Made by a program: the position numbers and the translations under genes
The notes under the pieces: model-generated
Databases searched by the model: none
What the model was told of the DNA's origin: nothing
Seen by the model: only the letters and a program-made list of their open reading frames with translations
NCBI RefSeq assembly: GCF_030247195.1
Contig: NC_080672.1
Location: forward strand, 308,667,115 to 308,731,114
DNA from: Topomyia yanbarensis
Taxonomy: Eukaryota; Arthropoda; Insecta; Diptera; Culicidae
Reading direction: 5' to 3'
DNA length: 64,000 bases
Part shown: positions 34,447-46,930 of the stretch, in pieces
Layout of the letters: each line of letters starts with the position of its first letter
Position numbering within the stretch: position 1 is the first letter of the stretch

Positions 34447-36998
34447 GTTCTTTAAGCAACAAAACTGTTTTCTCTCTTTTGGAATGACTTACAAGTAACT
34501 GCATCCGATCTATAATGCGATTCTGAAGCACTACCGCAACCACATACAATTCACCATACCATGATCTATTCACATTTATCAACATGACATGAGATGCGAC
34601 CGGAGGAGCTGCTAGTAAGTGTCAGTCCATGACTGTACCAGAATGAATAGTTTGCTTTGTACTAATGCAACAAGTGGCGATAGATAAATATTTTAATCAC
34701 CAACCCTAGGATAATGGATGATGTTTGAATTGTAGCGCATCAGTCGTAATCAGGGCCGGTGAAACACTTTTTTCCCGAGTTGGTAGAGAGATTTGGAGTG
34801 ATTTCAACTCGTAGTGACGAAAGTTCGGACATGGTTTATGTAAGTGAAACTGAGCATTTCCGGATAATACCTGGTGGCTATTTGGAAGAACCCTTTCTTA
34901 ACGAACTGTGTGACCGATGGCTCAGCGAAAATGTGTTTGTTGATTACTGATACCACAAATGTTCCACGGCTAAGAATTACTCTATGCTTTTAAATTTCGT
35001 TACATTAATTTTCTGTTTACTCCGATAAAACCTTCTTTGCGCGGGTACTGAAACCCGCATGATAGTGTTGAATAATGGGAAGGTATTCCCGACAACAGAC
35101 AGCCTCTCTGGCTCAATGGAAGCCCATTTGAATATTTATCCAATAGCAAAATAATGCCGATAAATCACCTTTTCGATATAAATCATATTCTGCTAATACA
35201 ACAGGCCCCTGTAATGTTTACTTCCGGACCGAATATAACCCATTTAACATCATTCAATATATCGCGTAAACTAACTAAACAACACTCGGCCGTGTGCGAA
35301 AAAATATCTTGTCTACATGCCCGCCTGCAAAGTAATGATTGATGGTGTAGTCTTGTAACCCGTCATTCGAGAAATTAAAGTTTGATACAATAAAGAGGCA
35401 TTTATGTGTGTTTTGTTTTAGCAAGTAAGGAATTATATTTAAGTTTTGTTTTTGTCACTGGCTTTTGATTGTTTATTGTAGTTATTTCCAATGATTATCT
35501 TTATTTCTTTGTGATTTTTTTATGTTTAACATAGGCTAAGTACACTAACTCTCTAAATACTTTCACCCATTAATTAGGCTTCGATAATTTGCGAAAAAAA
35601 TTATGTGAATGGTATTGTTTAGGGAATTGCAGAACCCTGTCAAAAAGATCTGATACTAAAAGAGGCCTTCCGTGCCCACCCCGGAACGTCCAGACCAGGC
35701 GTTGGGGTCTTGCGCGAGTCTCCTTATGGGACCGCAATCCAACTCTCGAGCAATGAGCAGCCGTAATTTCTAAACAGTATCAAATAAAAAATAAAAAAAA
35801 TGCAATGTACTGGAAAAACTGCAACGACAAAATAGACCGCACTAATTTTAACCATTTAAACCCCAAAACCAACCCTGACGAAAGACAATTTTGGCTGTGG
35901 ATATTTTGTCGTCGCAGAACCACAGTTTCCCGGTACCAAGTAGAAATGAGAAAGGAAGGTAGAGTAGGAGAAGATGAGAGAGTAAGAGAATGGAATGATG
36001 AGAGGAGATAACGATAAGCGAGGACAGTGGAAGAGGACAATCGATAAAAAATCTTCAAAGCGAACAGACGCAGTAGCAGAGATAGAAAAAGTTTGATAGT
36101 AGAAAGTGAAGCATGGCGTGACAAGAGGCGAACACAGAAAACCGACGGTGACTGGCTAGTCATCGAGTTCCGAAGGAAAACCGACTCCGGTTACACGTAA
36201 CGTTAGCGACCGGAATATAGTTGTGGAGTTCTATGGAGCAGGAAAAGTAATCACCCAACGTTAATGGCTGATCAGTGTTCACTCGGTATGCTTGGTCTTA
36301 CCTATTGAGAGCGCCATCAAGAATATACTGACTATTTTGGATCATGGCGGAAGAAGCCGTCTGCTTGTGTTATGTCGACTTTGTGTTGGCAGCAATGAAT
36401 GTTTATGCCGACATCAACCAAGGTATGTGGTCGATCATGTATTACCATTCAGGGTTGTGCACATTATCACATGAGGGTTGGAGTACACACTAATGTATGC
36501 CACACAATAGTAGGACCAGGAACCCAGTCCGCGTGACTATCGTCAGGCATCACGAACTTTGGGTAGGATTTTCGAATGCCCCTTACTCGCCAGCAAGCAG
36601 GATCATTTCAACCCATTTGCCTAGCCAATGCCAGGTTGACGCTACTGTTCCGGAGCCCACGTGGCGATAGCCGTGACCAGCCGCGACGAAACGGCATCCA
36701 TCTCTTTGATTGTACGGGAATCATCGTTTCATCTGCCGAACACTAGCTACCGACGCTCGATGGCGTGGTAAGGAAATTGCACAAGGCGCGCGAAGAGCGA
36801 CGCAGTTAAGTGAGCATACTCTCTCTCTCATAATTTCTCCACCGTAGATCATCGATGGGCCCCACCGGTCGACGATCAGCGCTGCACCGTGTTTGCTACG
36901 AATCCGAAATATATATCTTTGTAAATGTAACCCTAATGTGATTTATTTTGATAATCAAGAGCCCTTTCACTCATATATGCCTCTTCGTTCAAGTTCAT
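34447..36998. other. Long non-coding stretch with unassigned repeat fragments
   Basis: No supported gene. The 63-codon frame at 34759-34950 has no recognisable domain. Around 35640-36290 the sequence is less AT-rich, starts with a CCACCCCGGAACGTCC-type block and becomes purine-rich; it looks like part of an unidentified retroelement or LTR. No paired copy is present to prove it. Confidence 0.35.
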
Positions 36999-37165
36999 GG
37001 GGTTCTCGATTGATTGACACCGGTGTAGTGGAGTGCACTGAAACTGCACCGTTTTTGCACTTTCTAGCACAAGTGCAGAAAACTGGGTATGTTCCATTGA
37101 CACTTCTGCTAGAAAGTGCAAAACCACTGCAATCCACTACATCGGTGTCAATCAATCGAAAATCC
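36999..37165. mobile_element. Palindromic MITE (CGATTGATTGACACCG ends)
   Basis: The two halves are imperfect inverted copies: CGATTGATTGACACCG near 37007 and its complement ending at 37158, with matching inner blocks (AGTGGA.TGCA, TTTGCACTTTCTAGCA). Total about 167 bp. No target duplication could be assigned. Confidence 0.6.
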
Positions 37166-37199
37166 CATCAGATAAAACGGGTAAGTATCGTGGTTAAAA

Positions 37200-37640
37200 A
37201 GTCTTCCCCGGTCGGATGCCGACCCTGAGATTTGATTTTACTTGCGCTAGCTGGGTCGTGTATCTCACAGACACTTTCAGTCCCCGACAGGGGCCTTAAT
37301 TGCGAAATATGGGGTTGGCTCCTTCCCTTTGCTTCAGTCAGTGAAAATTCTGGTTTGCAGGCAAATGCGTTCAACATAAATCAAGGAGTATGAGAACTTA
37401 TTTTCAATCAGGTTCATGTCCAGCCTTTCGCCGCCTTTCTTCTCTTGCAAACTTTATTCTTTTGAACGAGTCTCGTCCACCTGCTCGCCTTTTTGTGCGC
37501 AAGGGCATGCCGTTCTTGCAAACCATTGAGTCATACAGCTACCCAATGTAGAAACGTAGAAACCACGACTAAGTTCTACGCTCCCTTGTCCACTAAAGAG
37601 CGAGAGTCTGACAATCCTATTGAGGTAACATGTTCTAATG
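37200..37640 (+). pseudogene. I-type retrotransposon 5' UTR/ORF1 fragment
   Basis: A zinc-knuckle peptide ACRSCKPLSHTATQCRN near 37500 matches CSNCKQLGHTATYCGN of the intact element's ORF1, preceded out of frame by NESRPPARLFVRKGM. Upstream, 37260-37380 is complementary to 13490-13620, which lies next to another I-type fragment, consistent with a shared 5' UTR. It is frameshifted and truncated. Confidence 0.6.
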
Positions 37641-40600
37641 TGCCTCTAACTTTTCGAAAAAAAAGAGAAAATCATTTTTTCTCCTAATCTGCCTCAACAA
37701 GGCCTGAGCAGGGTTGCCATTACTTTTCAAAGAAAATCTTCCCAACTCGTTTATTGTGCCGTCGCTCTAGTAGAATGCAACCGCTCGATACCCGCGTTTC
37801 CACACATTCCAAGCACAGTTCCTACAATGCTAAGGCATTGAAGTTACGAATTTTCAGCTCATCGTGTAGGATTCGTTTGAACCCAGGGAAGCAAAGTGAC
37901 CTGCAGTTCGATGTGCCAAGTTTCCAATCGTAGTCCTTTTTTCGTTACGTGAGCTTTGACCTATTGTTCTGATCCGCCTTTTCTTCCGCCTTCCGTAACG
38001 TAGTGTTTGCTGGGCGGCTTGTTGGGTTTGACCCAACCTTCTGTCTCGTCAACGGACAGTCGTGTGGGGTTTCTTTGCCACCTCCCGTATTCAGTTCTGT
38101 CTACGGTAGGGTTATAGCGCCCATGCCCACTCGCACCTTCTCAATTCTCTTCCACTGCAGAAGCCGCTAGTACCCAGTCGATGCCGGCCTACGGATTAAA
38201 TGTCATCAATGGACGCACAGGGAAGCATGAGATAGGAGCATTTAAACACTGGGAAGTATTCACTATTTGACGACCAACCGTCGAAGTTGATGGTTTCGAA
38301 ATTATGTGATGTTGACAGTAAGAAAAGTTGTCGAACATATATTCCACTTTAAAAATGTATATTCTTTGATTTTATAATATTTTATAAAAAAAAGATATCT
38401 ATGAAAATATGAAAGGTGTTCTTTATTATTTTTTCTCATGTGTAGAATGGAATAGAAACTACTGAACTGTTTTTGTTTCAGAACTCTCAAAACTTTATCA
38501 AATTTGCAGTATATTTTCAAAAAATCAACAATTTTTGTTCATGAAACAGTTTCCAAATCTCTATAGACACATTCCACGCACTTGTATTGCTTACCTCATG
38601 AAAATAAATCTGCTAATATAAGTAAAAGTTGTTCTGAAATATGTTGGTATAGGTTTAAGGCTCCCAAATCATAGATATATAAAATTTGATTAATTTCCGC
38701 AATCATAACTATTAAGTGTCTTCTTGCAGATCTATGAGTAGAAACGGTTGAACAAACGCCAGAGGTTGAACTGGAAGGGCGATATTTTATTTCGAAGTCT
38801 TTACTTCAACCGTATTACTAGTTTTTCGCGATATTATTTACAATATGTAAATATCATAACTGCTTGACTGAGTATAATCGTTTGACAGTCTTACCTTTGC
38901 TGAGTTGCTTCAGAGTTACATTTGTTTATTTTTAACGCAACTAGAAAATAAATATTGAACCACCCTAATGAAGTTTTTCGATCTACCCTAATCAACAGTC
39001 AATTTTATTTTCAAGTTTTTATAATGTCAAAAAACAAAGTCAGCGTATTAAAATTGCTTGAAAAAACTTATTTGGTCAACAAAATAAAAATTTGTTGAGT
39101 CACCCTAATAAACAATTAATTTTATTTAATATATTTTCCGATGTCAATAATGTGTTCAACTTATCAAAATTACTTGAAACCACCCTTTTTCCTAACTATC
39201 TTCAAACATTGCAATTTGATTTTCAATCTATCAATTTTATCTGAAAGATTATTATTATAGTAAGTTATAAAGAACAAAATTCATTTATTTTTTAAAAGAG
39301 CTATGTTTTTTAAACAAAATTTTTCATTAATATTCACGAAAGAAAGATAACAATTCCAGAAGCGAATGTCATGATAACATTTATCACACTTTGAAGTTTT
39401 TTTTTGTTATTGTATGTTTCCGAAGATTTAGGAATAAAACATCTATATTCCTAAACCTTCGAAAACATCGAGATCTATTTTTCATAAAAAAATGCTTAAA
39501 TTCATTTTCTCGAGTATTTCATGTAGCGCCATCTACATAAGTTATACAGTATAAATGTCTTCAGTACATGTGTTAAAAATATCAAACAAAAAACTTTGCC
39601 GAAGAATTTTTTTTGATAGAACACCTCTGTCAAAAGATAGAACTGATCTAGATCACTTTCTACTTATTTAGCTCAAAACCAAAGTTGACAAAATAATTGT
39701 AATTTTCATCTATGATACTTTGCCAGGTGCTAGAGGTTTTGAGCGTCGAAACTGGCAATTCAAATAGAAATGTCTGGCACAATCTGTCACTTTACAACGA
39801 CCTCAAAGGCATCGAAATTTGGCATACATTTTAGTTTTCAGAGCAGGCCCGTGCGCACGGGGGGGTTTGGGGGTTCAAGACCCCCCTCCCCCCCTGAGGG
39901 TTTTGAATTACTTTTAAAAATTTATTATGTTCCTGTCCAGGAAAAAAAATATACTGCAAACCGTTTGGACACATAAAATGTCATTTGAGTTCGGTCACTC
40001 TAGAAACAAGTCAATGAAGAAACCAAGGACGAAACTTTGCGAGGGTGGCTGGAAAGGGATGTATGTCAAGTTGGACGGCTTCTCTGAAGGATCGGTTAAC
40101 GTTTCGACAAGCTTCGATATTGGCAAAAGTAGTGAGTAGACAGCAGATGTCGGTCAGCGGGCTAGCAACGGCAGTTATGAAAAAAAACACGAAGTTGGAG
40201 AAAATCGGGATATCGTTGTCCAGAGAAATTTTACCGCCGATGATTATTCCGTTAGAGTGGCAGCGAAATGGTTCGCGAAAATGTGCATCGGTATAGGGTG
40301 AAATACTGCTGCCAAGAAGTTCTTAGCACCAGCTAGCAGATAAATAGGAACGACTAGCACCAAGAAGGATAAGAAACCCGGCAAAGGGTGTTGTAAACAG
40401 ATGTAAATTTCTTATGGTCGACACCCCCGAATCGGTTCATGTCTCAACAGAGTATGATATTTGTAGCAGAGCTGAGCTGGTGAGATATATCGCGAAAGTT
40501 TGACAGCAAGTAAGGAAAAGTAGCTGTGGATAAAAACATGACGATTAACACAAAACTGTTGTAAGCAAGAACACAATCCTTACTAAAGCAGTACTTAACG

Positions 40601-41504
40601 GTTGCCCCGGATGGATGAGGATTATAAGAGGTTTAAGTTTAGTTGGATGGCTTAACAACTACTACAAACCAATCCCAATCCACCACGAGCCAGCAGGCAA
40701 CGCACAGTGGTCGGAAATGCCAAAAACGTCACTAGAGGCCAAACCATTGAATATATTCATAGGGTATCTTTGGAGGAATTGTTCGTATGAATATTCCCCA
40801 CACGGAAAACCAAAATTCGGCTCAGATGCGAAAACCTTAGTTGATTTACTGAATTGAATTAGTTATTATTTAGGACAACTAAGCAAATTCTCAATTTGCT
40901 GATTTTGATTAGTTGTTCTCGATCTTCCTGAAAACAGCTAAAATGTTAGTTGGAATTTCTGTTTTCTCTGCTGATTTGGCGAGAAAATGATGCTGTCACT
41001 TTTAGCGGAGACACATTATCCATCTTCTCAACTAAATTTTGTGCTGAATTTAGTGCTATTTTCTGTTATTTCAACTAATATATGCTCTAAATTCAAAACT
41101 TTTTTGCATTAAAATTATCTAGTTGTTTAGTTGAATTTCTGAAAAAATATGCTAATTTTAGGGAGGTTGTTTTGTTCAATCTAGTTTTTTCCTCAGTTGA
41201 TTTCAACAAATGTCAGTTTTGAATTTAAGCCATTCTGTTTTTAAATTTAAAATTTTTCGTAGTTAAATTTAGAATGTCAATTTTTTAAATTTACGACAGC
41301 TTTGGTTAAATTTAGCGTTTTTTCTACTGATTAAAAAAAAATAAAATTCCTGCTTTTTAGACTTATCATTAATTTGATTTAGTTGAAGTCCTTTAGAATA
41401 CAATCAATATAGGTATTTTTGAAATGGTTTTGACGAGGGTGTCGGAGGACAATGTTTAGCACCATTTTTAAATCCAAAATGGCGACTTCCGGTTCAACGA
41501 AATT
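37641..41504. other. AT-rich and unassigned repeat sequence, no gene
   Basis: 38300-39770 is very AT-rich. At 39842-39905 a GGCCCGTGCGCACGGGGGGG run resembles the G-rich terminus of many hAT-like elements, but no partner end was found. 40000-40600 is GC-richer with short frames of no recognisable family. 40860-41400 contains degenerate repetition of TTTAGTTGAATTTA-like words. Confidence 0.35.
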
Positions 41505-42455
41505 TTCTTTAAGGGGGGTAAAGGTTTCAGCGTAAAAAACACTTTTTTGCGATTTTTTTAGAACTTTGTGTGTAGCGAATTGATCAAAACTTTTGTACAT
41601 TATAGTGTATTTTTTCAATAACGTACTGTAATTTTTCTACACACAGAAAAAAAATGTTGGTAAAAATAAGAGTGTTTCACTCTTAGCAAAAAACAACCAA
41701 CGTATACTCTTAGTTTAAAAATAAAACTTTTGTTTTGAGTACTATTCTTCATTTGCTTAAAAGGAAAACTTTTACTTTGATTATTATTCTTGATTAATTT
41801 AAAAGTTTTACTTTCAACCTAATTGTTGACGTTGGTTGTTTTTGCTAAGAGCGAAACACTCTTTTACCAATATTTTTTTCTGTGTGTAGGCAAAACTATC
41901 GACAAGCAACTCGGTGACGAAGCTTTTTGTCTATGGAAAAAACATGATTTGCGGTGTTACCTGCCATTCAAAAACTACTCAACCGATTTATTTCAAACTT
42001 TGCATACACATTCTATGTAAAAAATAGTTAACTCCTACGTTGAGTTTTTGAGATAATTTTTTGATTAAAGGGGTGTTTACTAATAAAAAGGCGGAATTTT
42101 TCGCGAAACGAAAAAAAATTTAAATTAGTAAAAAAACCCTAATTGAAAATTTATCTTAAAAACTCTACGTAGGGGTTAAGTATTTTTTGAATAGAATGTT
42201 TATGCAAAGTTTGAAAGAAATCGGTTGAGTAGTTTTTGAATGGCAGGTAACACCGCAAATTATGTTTTTCCAGAGGCGTTCTACAAAAAGCTTCGTCACC
42301 GAGTCGTTTGTCGATATTTTTGCATAGAAAAATTATAACATGTTATTGAAATAATTCACTGTAATGTATAAAACGTTTCAATCAATTCGCTTAAAAAAAT
42401 CTCAAAAAAGTGTTTTTTTCATGCTGAAACCTTTGCACCCCCACCCCCTCAAAAA
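41505..42455. mobile_element. Foldback element family 3
   Basis: Inverted arms of about 350 bp (41505-41638 plus 41889-42090, against 42110-42455) share GGTTTCAGC...AAAACACTTTTTTG ends and internal blocks such as GGTGACGAAGCTTTTTG. The left arm is split by a TA-flanked MITE that the right arm lacks. No coding sequence. Exact ends are uncertain. Confidence 0.65.
41640..41886. mobile_element. TA-flanked MITE, CACACAGAAAA ends, nested
   Basis: 247 bp with long TIRs (CACACAGAAAAAAA, then .TTGGTAAAA and GAGTGTTTC.CTCTTAGC on both sides) and TA at 41638-41639 and 41887-41888. The opposite foldback arm has a single TA at the corresponding site (near 42330), confirming insertion. Tc1/mariner-type target. 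Confidence 0.8.
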
Positions 42456-42958
42456 TTGCGACGCGGAGGGACGTACACGTCCCACTTACTTCTCCTAAGT
42501 TTTTATTTGATTTCTAGTTGGCGTTGATATCTAAATACGATTTCTTCCTTTAATCAACTCTTAGAGATGTAAGGAGTTTAACTAGCACAAAAATATGTGA
42601 ATTTGTTAATTACTTATTAGTTATAAACAATTAAAACTCTAAAATCTAGTTTTTTACAATAAATTCGGCTGTGTCTGAACTAAAAGTCCTAGAAACTCAA
42701 ATTTTTTTTTGAAAGTATCTCAAACATTGAACTAAATAATATATTTTTTGCAGAATTTTTAGTAGATCAGTTTTTTCGAAAAAAATGCGCATAAAACTCG
42801 ATTTACGAGAGTTTTTGGGGTCACTGATTATGATTCTGATGCCAGAATTCTAAAATTCAAAATGGCGCCTACAAAATGGCAACCATTTTTACGAATTTGG
42901 CAAATTTTGTTACCGTCAGTATAAAACTCGATTCACGGCTTTTTGGGTCGCATAGTCG
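42456..42958. other. AT-rich spacer
   Basis: No gene. Contains an AATTCAAAATGGCG-type motif near 42856 that recurs elsewhere in the window. Confidence 0.4.
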
Positions 42959-43082
42959 TTATACTGGATTCGCATATTGAATTTTACATTTTTGACGTCA
43001 AAATCAGAATCAGTGACCCCTTATACTGGATCCGCATTTTGAATTTTACATTTTTGACGTCAGAATCAGAATCAGTGACCCC
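42959..43082 (+). repeat. Tandem duplication, 62-bp unit x 2
   Basis: 42959-43020 and 43021-43082 are near-identical units starting TTATACTGGAT and ending CAGAATCAGTGACCCC, with about four mismatches. Confidence 0.85.
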
Positions 43083-43457
43083 TAAAACCTATTTAAAGCT
43101 AAAAATAACAGTATTAACAATGAAAAAACTCGTGTCGCAAAGGGTTAACCCAATCAAGATGAATATAATTCTGAAACTCATTCAGTATAGTTGTTTTCGA
43201 ATTGGCTTGATGAATATTTGCGAGAATTTTTCCTTGGTTCCTAACCTTGGTTTATAACAATTTCTTGTTAGGAATATATTCCCGTAAATGGGATCTAAAA
43301 ACGTAAACCACAAACTTTGACAAATATTCTTTATTTGAATCTGTCATAATTTCTGGATTAATCACATAAAACCCCAAACAACATCGACCTCTAATACCTA
43401 TTCGTCACCTCCATTTCGAAAAAACTGTGATTAGATTTTAGAATCTCGCTTAACTTA

Positions 43458-43797
43458 CACGCAGAAAAAAAAGATTTGTAGGTTCAATAAAAATATGGAT
43501 TAAATGCAATAATAAAATTATTGGTCGGGAGACAATAAATTTATTTATTTTGATTCCAATAAAATTTATTTATTGTTTAAAAAAAAAATATTATTCCATT
43601 TTTTAATAAATATTTTATTGAAATTAAAGCAAAATTACTGAAATTAAAAATGATTTTATTGAAAACAAAATTTTATTGTTGCTGCGATAAAAAAATATTT
43701 TCAGACCAATAAGTTTGTTATTTGAAGTAATAAACAATAAATGATAGGATTCAATAACGCATATTTTTGGTTTAAATATGCTTAATTTTTCTGCGTG
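43458..43797. mobile_element. TA-flanked MITE, CACGCAGAAAAA ends
   Basis: 340 bp, TA at 43456-43457 and 43798-43799, ends CACGCAGAAAAA and its complement. The interior is over 80% A+T. Ends resemble the 41640-41886 MITE (CACACAGAAAA), suggesting one family group. Confidence 0.7.
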
Positions 43798-43799
43798 TA

Positions 43800-44800
43800 A
43801 AGTTGCCAACTGTCTCTGGAAACAACTCATCCGAACCATTCCTAGAATAACCTTAATGATTAGGTTTTTCCGAACTTCGTTAAACCGAAAGGCGCCATTT
43901 TTAATTTTGAAATGGTGCTTAACATCAACCATCGACACTCACTCGTCAGTCATTTTTAAAAATTCCGATACTGATTGCGTTGCAAAAAAAAATGATTAAC
44001 CGGGAGTCGCCATCTTGGATTTCAAAATGGCGCTTAACATCCACCTCTGACACATCTTATACGTAGGGAACTAAACGGACGTAAACATGCTAAATAAATA
44101 CATTATGCGATGATACTATAATTGTTTCACTGACATTAAGTCTTCTTTCTTGACAATACAATTTCACTCCACCAGGCCAGAATATAAGAGAAAAATAAAA
44201 ACTTACCACCATTTTAACCAAAATACTACACTTTTCGTGGACAATTTCATGCAACATTAACTTCTCATTTTATCTGTGCACTACTTATTGACAATAATCC
44301 TTTTGAACTAAAACTAAACAACGTTAATTCACAAAATATTCCGTGCACAAATCTGCCACAACACCATTATTGTTTTCGCTCAAGTGGATTTGACATTATC
44401 AAAAACTGTTCTGTTTTTAACAATGTTTCTGGTTATAAAATTCAGTAAAGGTTTTTGTTATTCGCCGTGCTGAATTTTCACAGCATATATACACAGCCCC
44501 GAAATAACAAAATAGCATTCCTTATCTATTTGGTTGAGAATGCTGTTCTCATGCCTAAATTCAACCGCAAGCAAAGTTGAAAATGCAAATTTTATTTTTA
44601 GTTTTTGTTTTGCTGGATTGTGTCCTGGATTTTATTTAACTAAAACCTTCTCTTAAAAACAAAAACTTAATTAGAAAAATAAAAGCTGAATTTTAACAAA
44701 ATCGCTTGTTATTTTTAGGAATTTGTTGTTAAATTCAACTAATTTGAAAACAGAAATAGGATTTAGCACTAGAGCTGATTTCTATCTTTCCGTGCATAAT
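43800..44800. other. AT-rich spacer with GCCAT...ATGGC palindromes
   Basis: No gene. GCCATCTTGGATTTCAAAAT near 44008 and a diverged copy near 43890 repeat the motif seen in the 30.1-kb tandem array. Confidence 0.4.
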
Positions 44801-45705
44801 CTGATAAAAATTGAATTTAGGCATGGCTTACTATGATTGAACTAGAAAAATTAACTTTTTATACTGACGAGGTAGAAAGTTGGTGTCTTCGACAAAGTTT
44901 TAGGAATGCTCATAACGAAGAAATTTGTTGAACAGCTTGAGCTTGTACGACTTAATGTTATCGATTTATAAAGCGTTTTCTTAGGTAAACCCCTTAAATT
45001 TAGCTTTTTAATATAGCTTTTTTCGCTGCGACTTTTCGTGCAAACGATGTTCCAGACAAATGTTGAGGTATTAAAACCACATTATATTGTTGAAGACTGC
45101 ATGTAAAAATTAAATTATTGCTGAAGACTGCATGTAAAAATATTGTTGAACACTGCATATAAAAATTTCACCTGAAATCGACGGCGCGGTGCACACCTCT
45201 TGTAAAAATAATCATTCGTTTTAGAGTTATTGAAAAATTTTAAATTTTTTTACACCAAGTTCAACTGCGTATAAGAGAGAAAGGTGCAAACCAAGATGGA
45301 CGAGCAGGCACTATTTTCAATGTCCGGACTACGCATAATAGAGGTAAGTAGGTTTTAAGCTCATTTTGTATTGTTTTTTTTACTTGGGTATTTTTACTTA
45401 CAGTCATCAACAATATTATGTGGTTTTAATGCCTCCACATTTGTCTGGAGCACGGTTTGCACGAAAAGTCACAGTGGAAAAAGTTATATTAAAAAAACTA
45501 AATTTGAGGGTGTTGCCATGTCATTGAAAATGCTTCACAAATCGATAACATTAAATCCTACAAGTTCAACTAGTTCAACAAAATTCTTTATTACGAGCAT
45601 TTCTAAAACTTTGTCGAAAACTCCAACTTTCTACCTCGTCAGCATAAAAAGTTAATTTTTTTAATTTGATCGTAGTAAGCCATGCCTAATTTTAATTTTT
45701 ATCAG
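44801..45705. mobile_element. Foldback element family 4
   Basis: Ends CTGATAAAAATT and its complement; arms of about 300 bp (44801-45110 and 45395-45705) share GGCATGGCTTACTA and TTTCGACAAAGTTTTAG. Within the left arm side, GAAGACTGCATGTAAAAAT is repeated three times (about 45090-45160). No coding sequence. Confidence 0.65.
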
Positions 45706-46379
45706 GTTGTGGGGAATATTCTTACGACCAATTCGTCCAAAGATACCTTGTGAATATATTTTTTGTCCTCTAATGAATTAAGTTCACGTTTTTGGGGTTT
45801 CCGACCACTATGCAGCGGTGTCTTTTGATGACTCCTACTCGATAACAAACATTTACCCAATTTGTTGAGCAGAGTTGTCTGGTTCACAAGACTAGGTCCA
45901 GGCCTCTGAAAAAAGCTTCAAAGTTTGAGGTTTTCTGTACGTTTCTTTTAAAATAAACGTTAAATAATTTTTCAGAATTCAGAATGTCTGGAAAAATCTG
46001 GCCAAATTTAAAAAAGCTGGCAAAATATCTGGCTTGAGCGAATGTCTATTCAGGTAGGCAAAAACTGGAAGATTCCAGATAGTTTTGGAACAATGGCAAC
46101 GCTGGGCCTGAGAGTGTGCTTTGATGGATGCCATTACAAAACCGAATTAAGTAGCTCCTCGTCTCGGAAATCTTAGAAACTAACAGGAATTTCCTCATGG
46201 GACATCAAAAATCTCAAGTGTCCCTATATTTCATTCCAATGATTTTCCTAGGTTCAACACGAAGTATTTGGTTACTTCTGACGTAGATCTTCCACAATCT
46301 TAACATTATTCGCCAGGGCCGCTTTAATTCTCGGTACCAGATATTGAAGTTGTCGTCGTCAAGTCCGAATCAAAGGCAA
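45706..46379. other. Unassigned spacer
   Basis: Probably 5' sequence of the I-type fragment that follows, judging by composition. No gene is recognised. Confidence 0.3.
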
Positions 46380-46930
46380 ACATTGTCCTTTTATACTTAG
46401 CAGTTCAGCTAGTTCAAGAAGACTTCAACTCCCACGGTATGCCATAGGGTTGTCTTCACGTTGATAACCGATCTTATTGCATGATATTCGCGACAATTTC
46501 ACTATGATCACTAATACTCCATCACCGCGGCCAAGCGCGTTGGATTTATCATTGTACTCAACCTCAATTAGTGTGCCTATCGATTGAAACAGCTACGTGT
46601 TTACTATATCTGAAACAATCGAATCGAATAAAAAAATACCTCCGGTTGAAGCATACAAGGTTTTAACCGGCGTAAACAGCAGTGGACGGTCTCCCACTTC
46701 GTGGTGGGTAAAGGGCACTCAGAATTGTATGCCAACAGGTCCTATAAGAACTTTTTTAATTGTCGGATTGCCCGATTTTCTCCGAACATACGCAACGTTA
46801 GAAACGCAAATAAAAAACTTAATGAATGCTGAAAACACGGTTATTGGCACCGGTTTGTCGACGGATTAACGAGAGAAATAATGTTTCATCTGGTGGCTAG
46901 GTCCTACGTTGTGTATTCCATTCAACCGTT
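46380..46930 (+). pseudogene. I-type retrotransposon ORF2 fragment (endonuclease to linker)
   Basis: EDFNSHGMP and GCLHVDNRSYC near 46420-46480 match GDFNSHGTVWGCLHDDNRS of the intact element. PPVEAYKVLTG...SSGRSPTSWWVKGT, FLRTYATLETQIKNLMNAE and GLSTD match its linker before RT. Frameshifts and deletions are present. Confidence 0.7.

Noticed and set aside
34759..34950. 63-codon plus-strand frame with plausible amino acid composition
   Set aside because: No start context, splice site or family resemblance could be found.
39842..39905. G-rich hAT-like terminus (GGCCCGTGCGCACGGGGGGG)
   Set aside because: No matching opposite end or 8-bp duplication was found, so not reported as an element. 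The same applies to the CAACTACGCCCCTG end near 49321.
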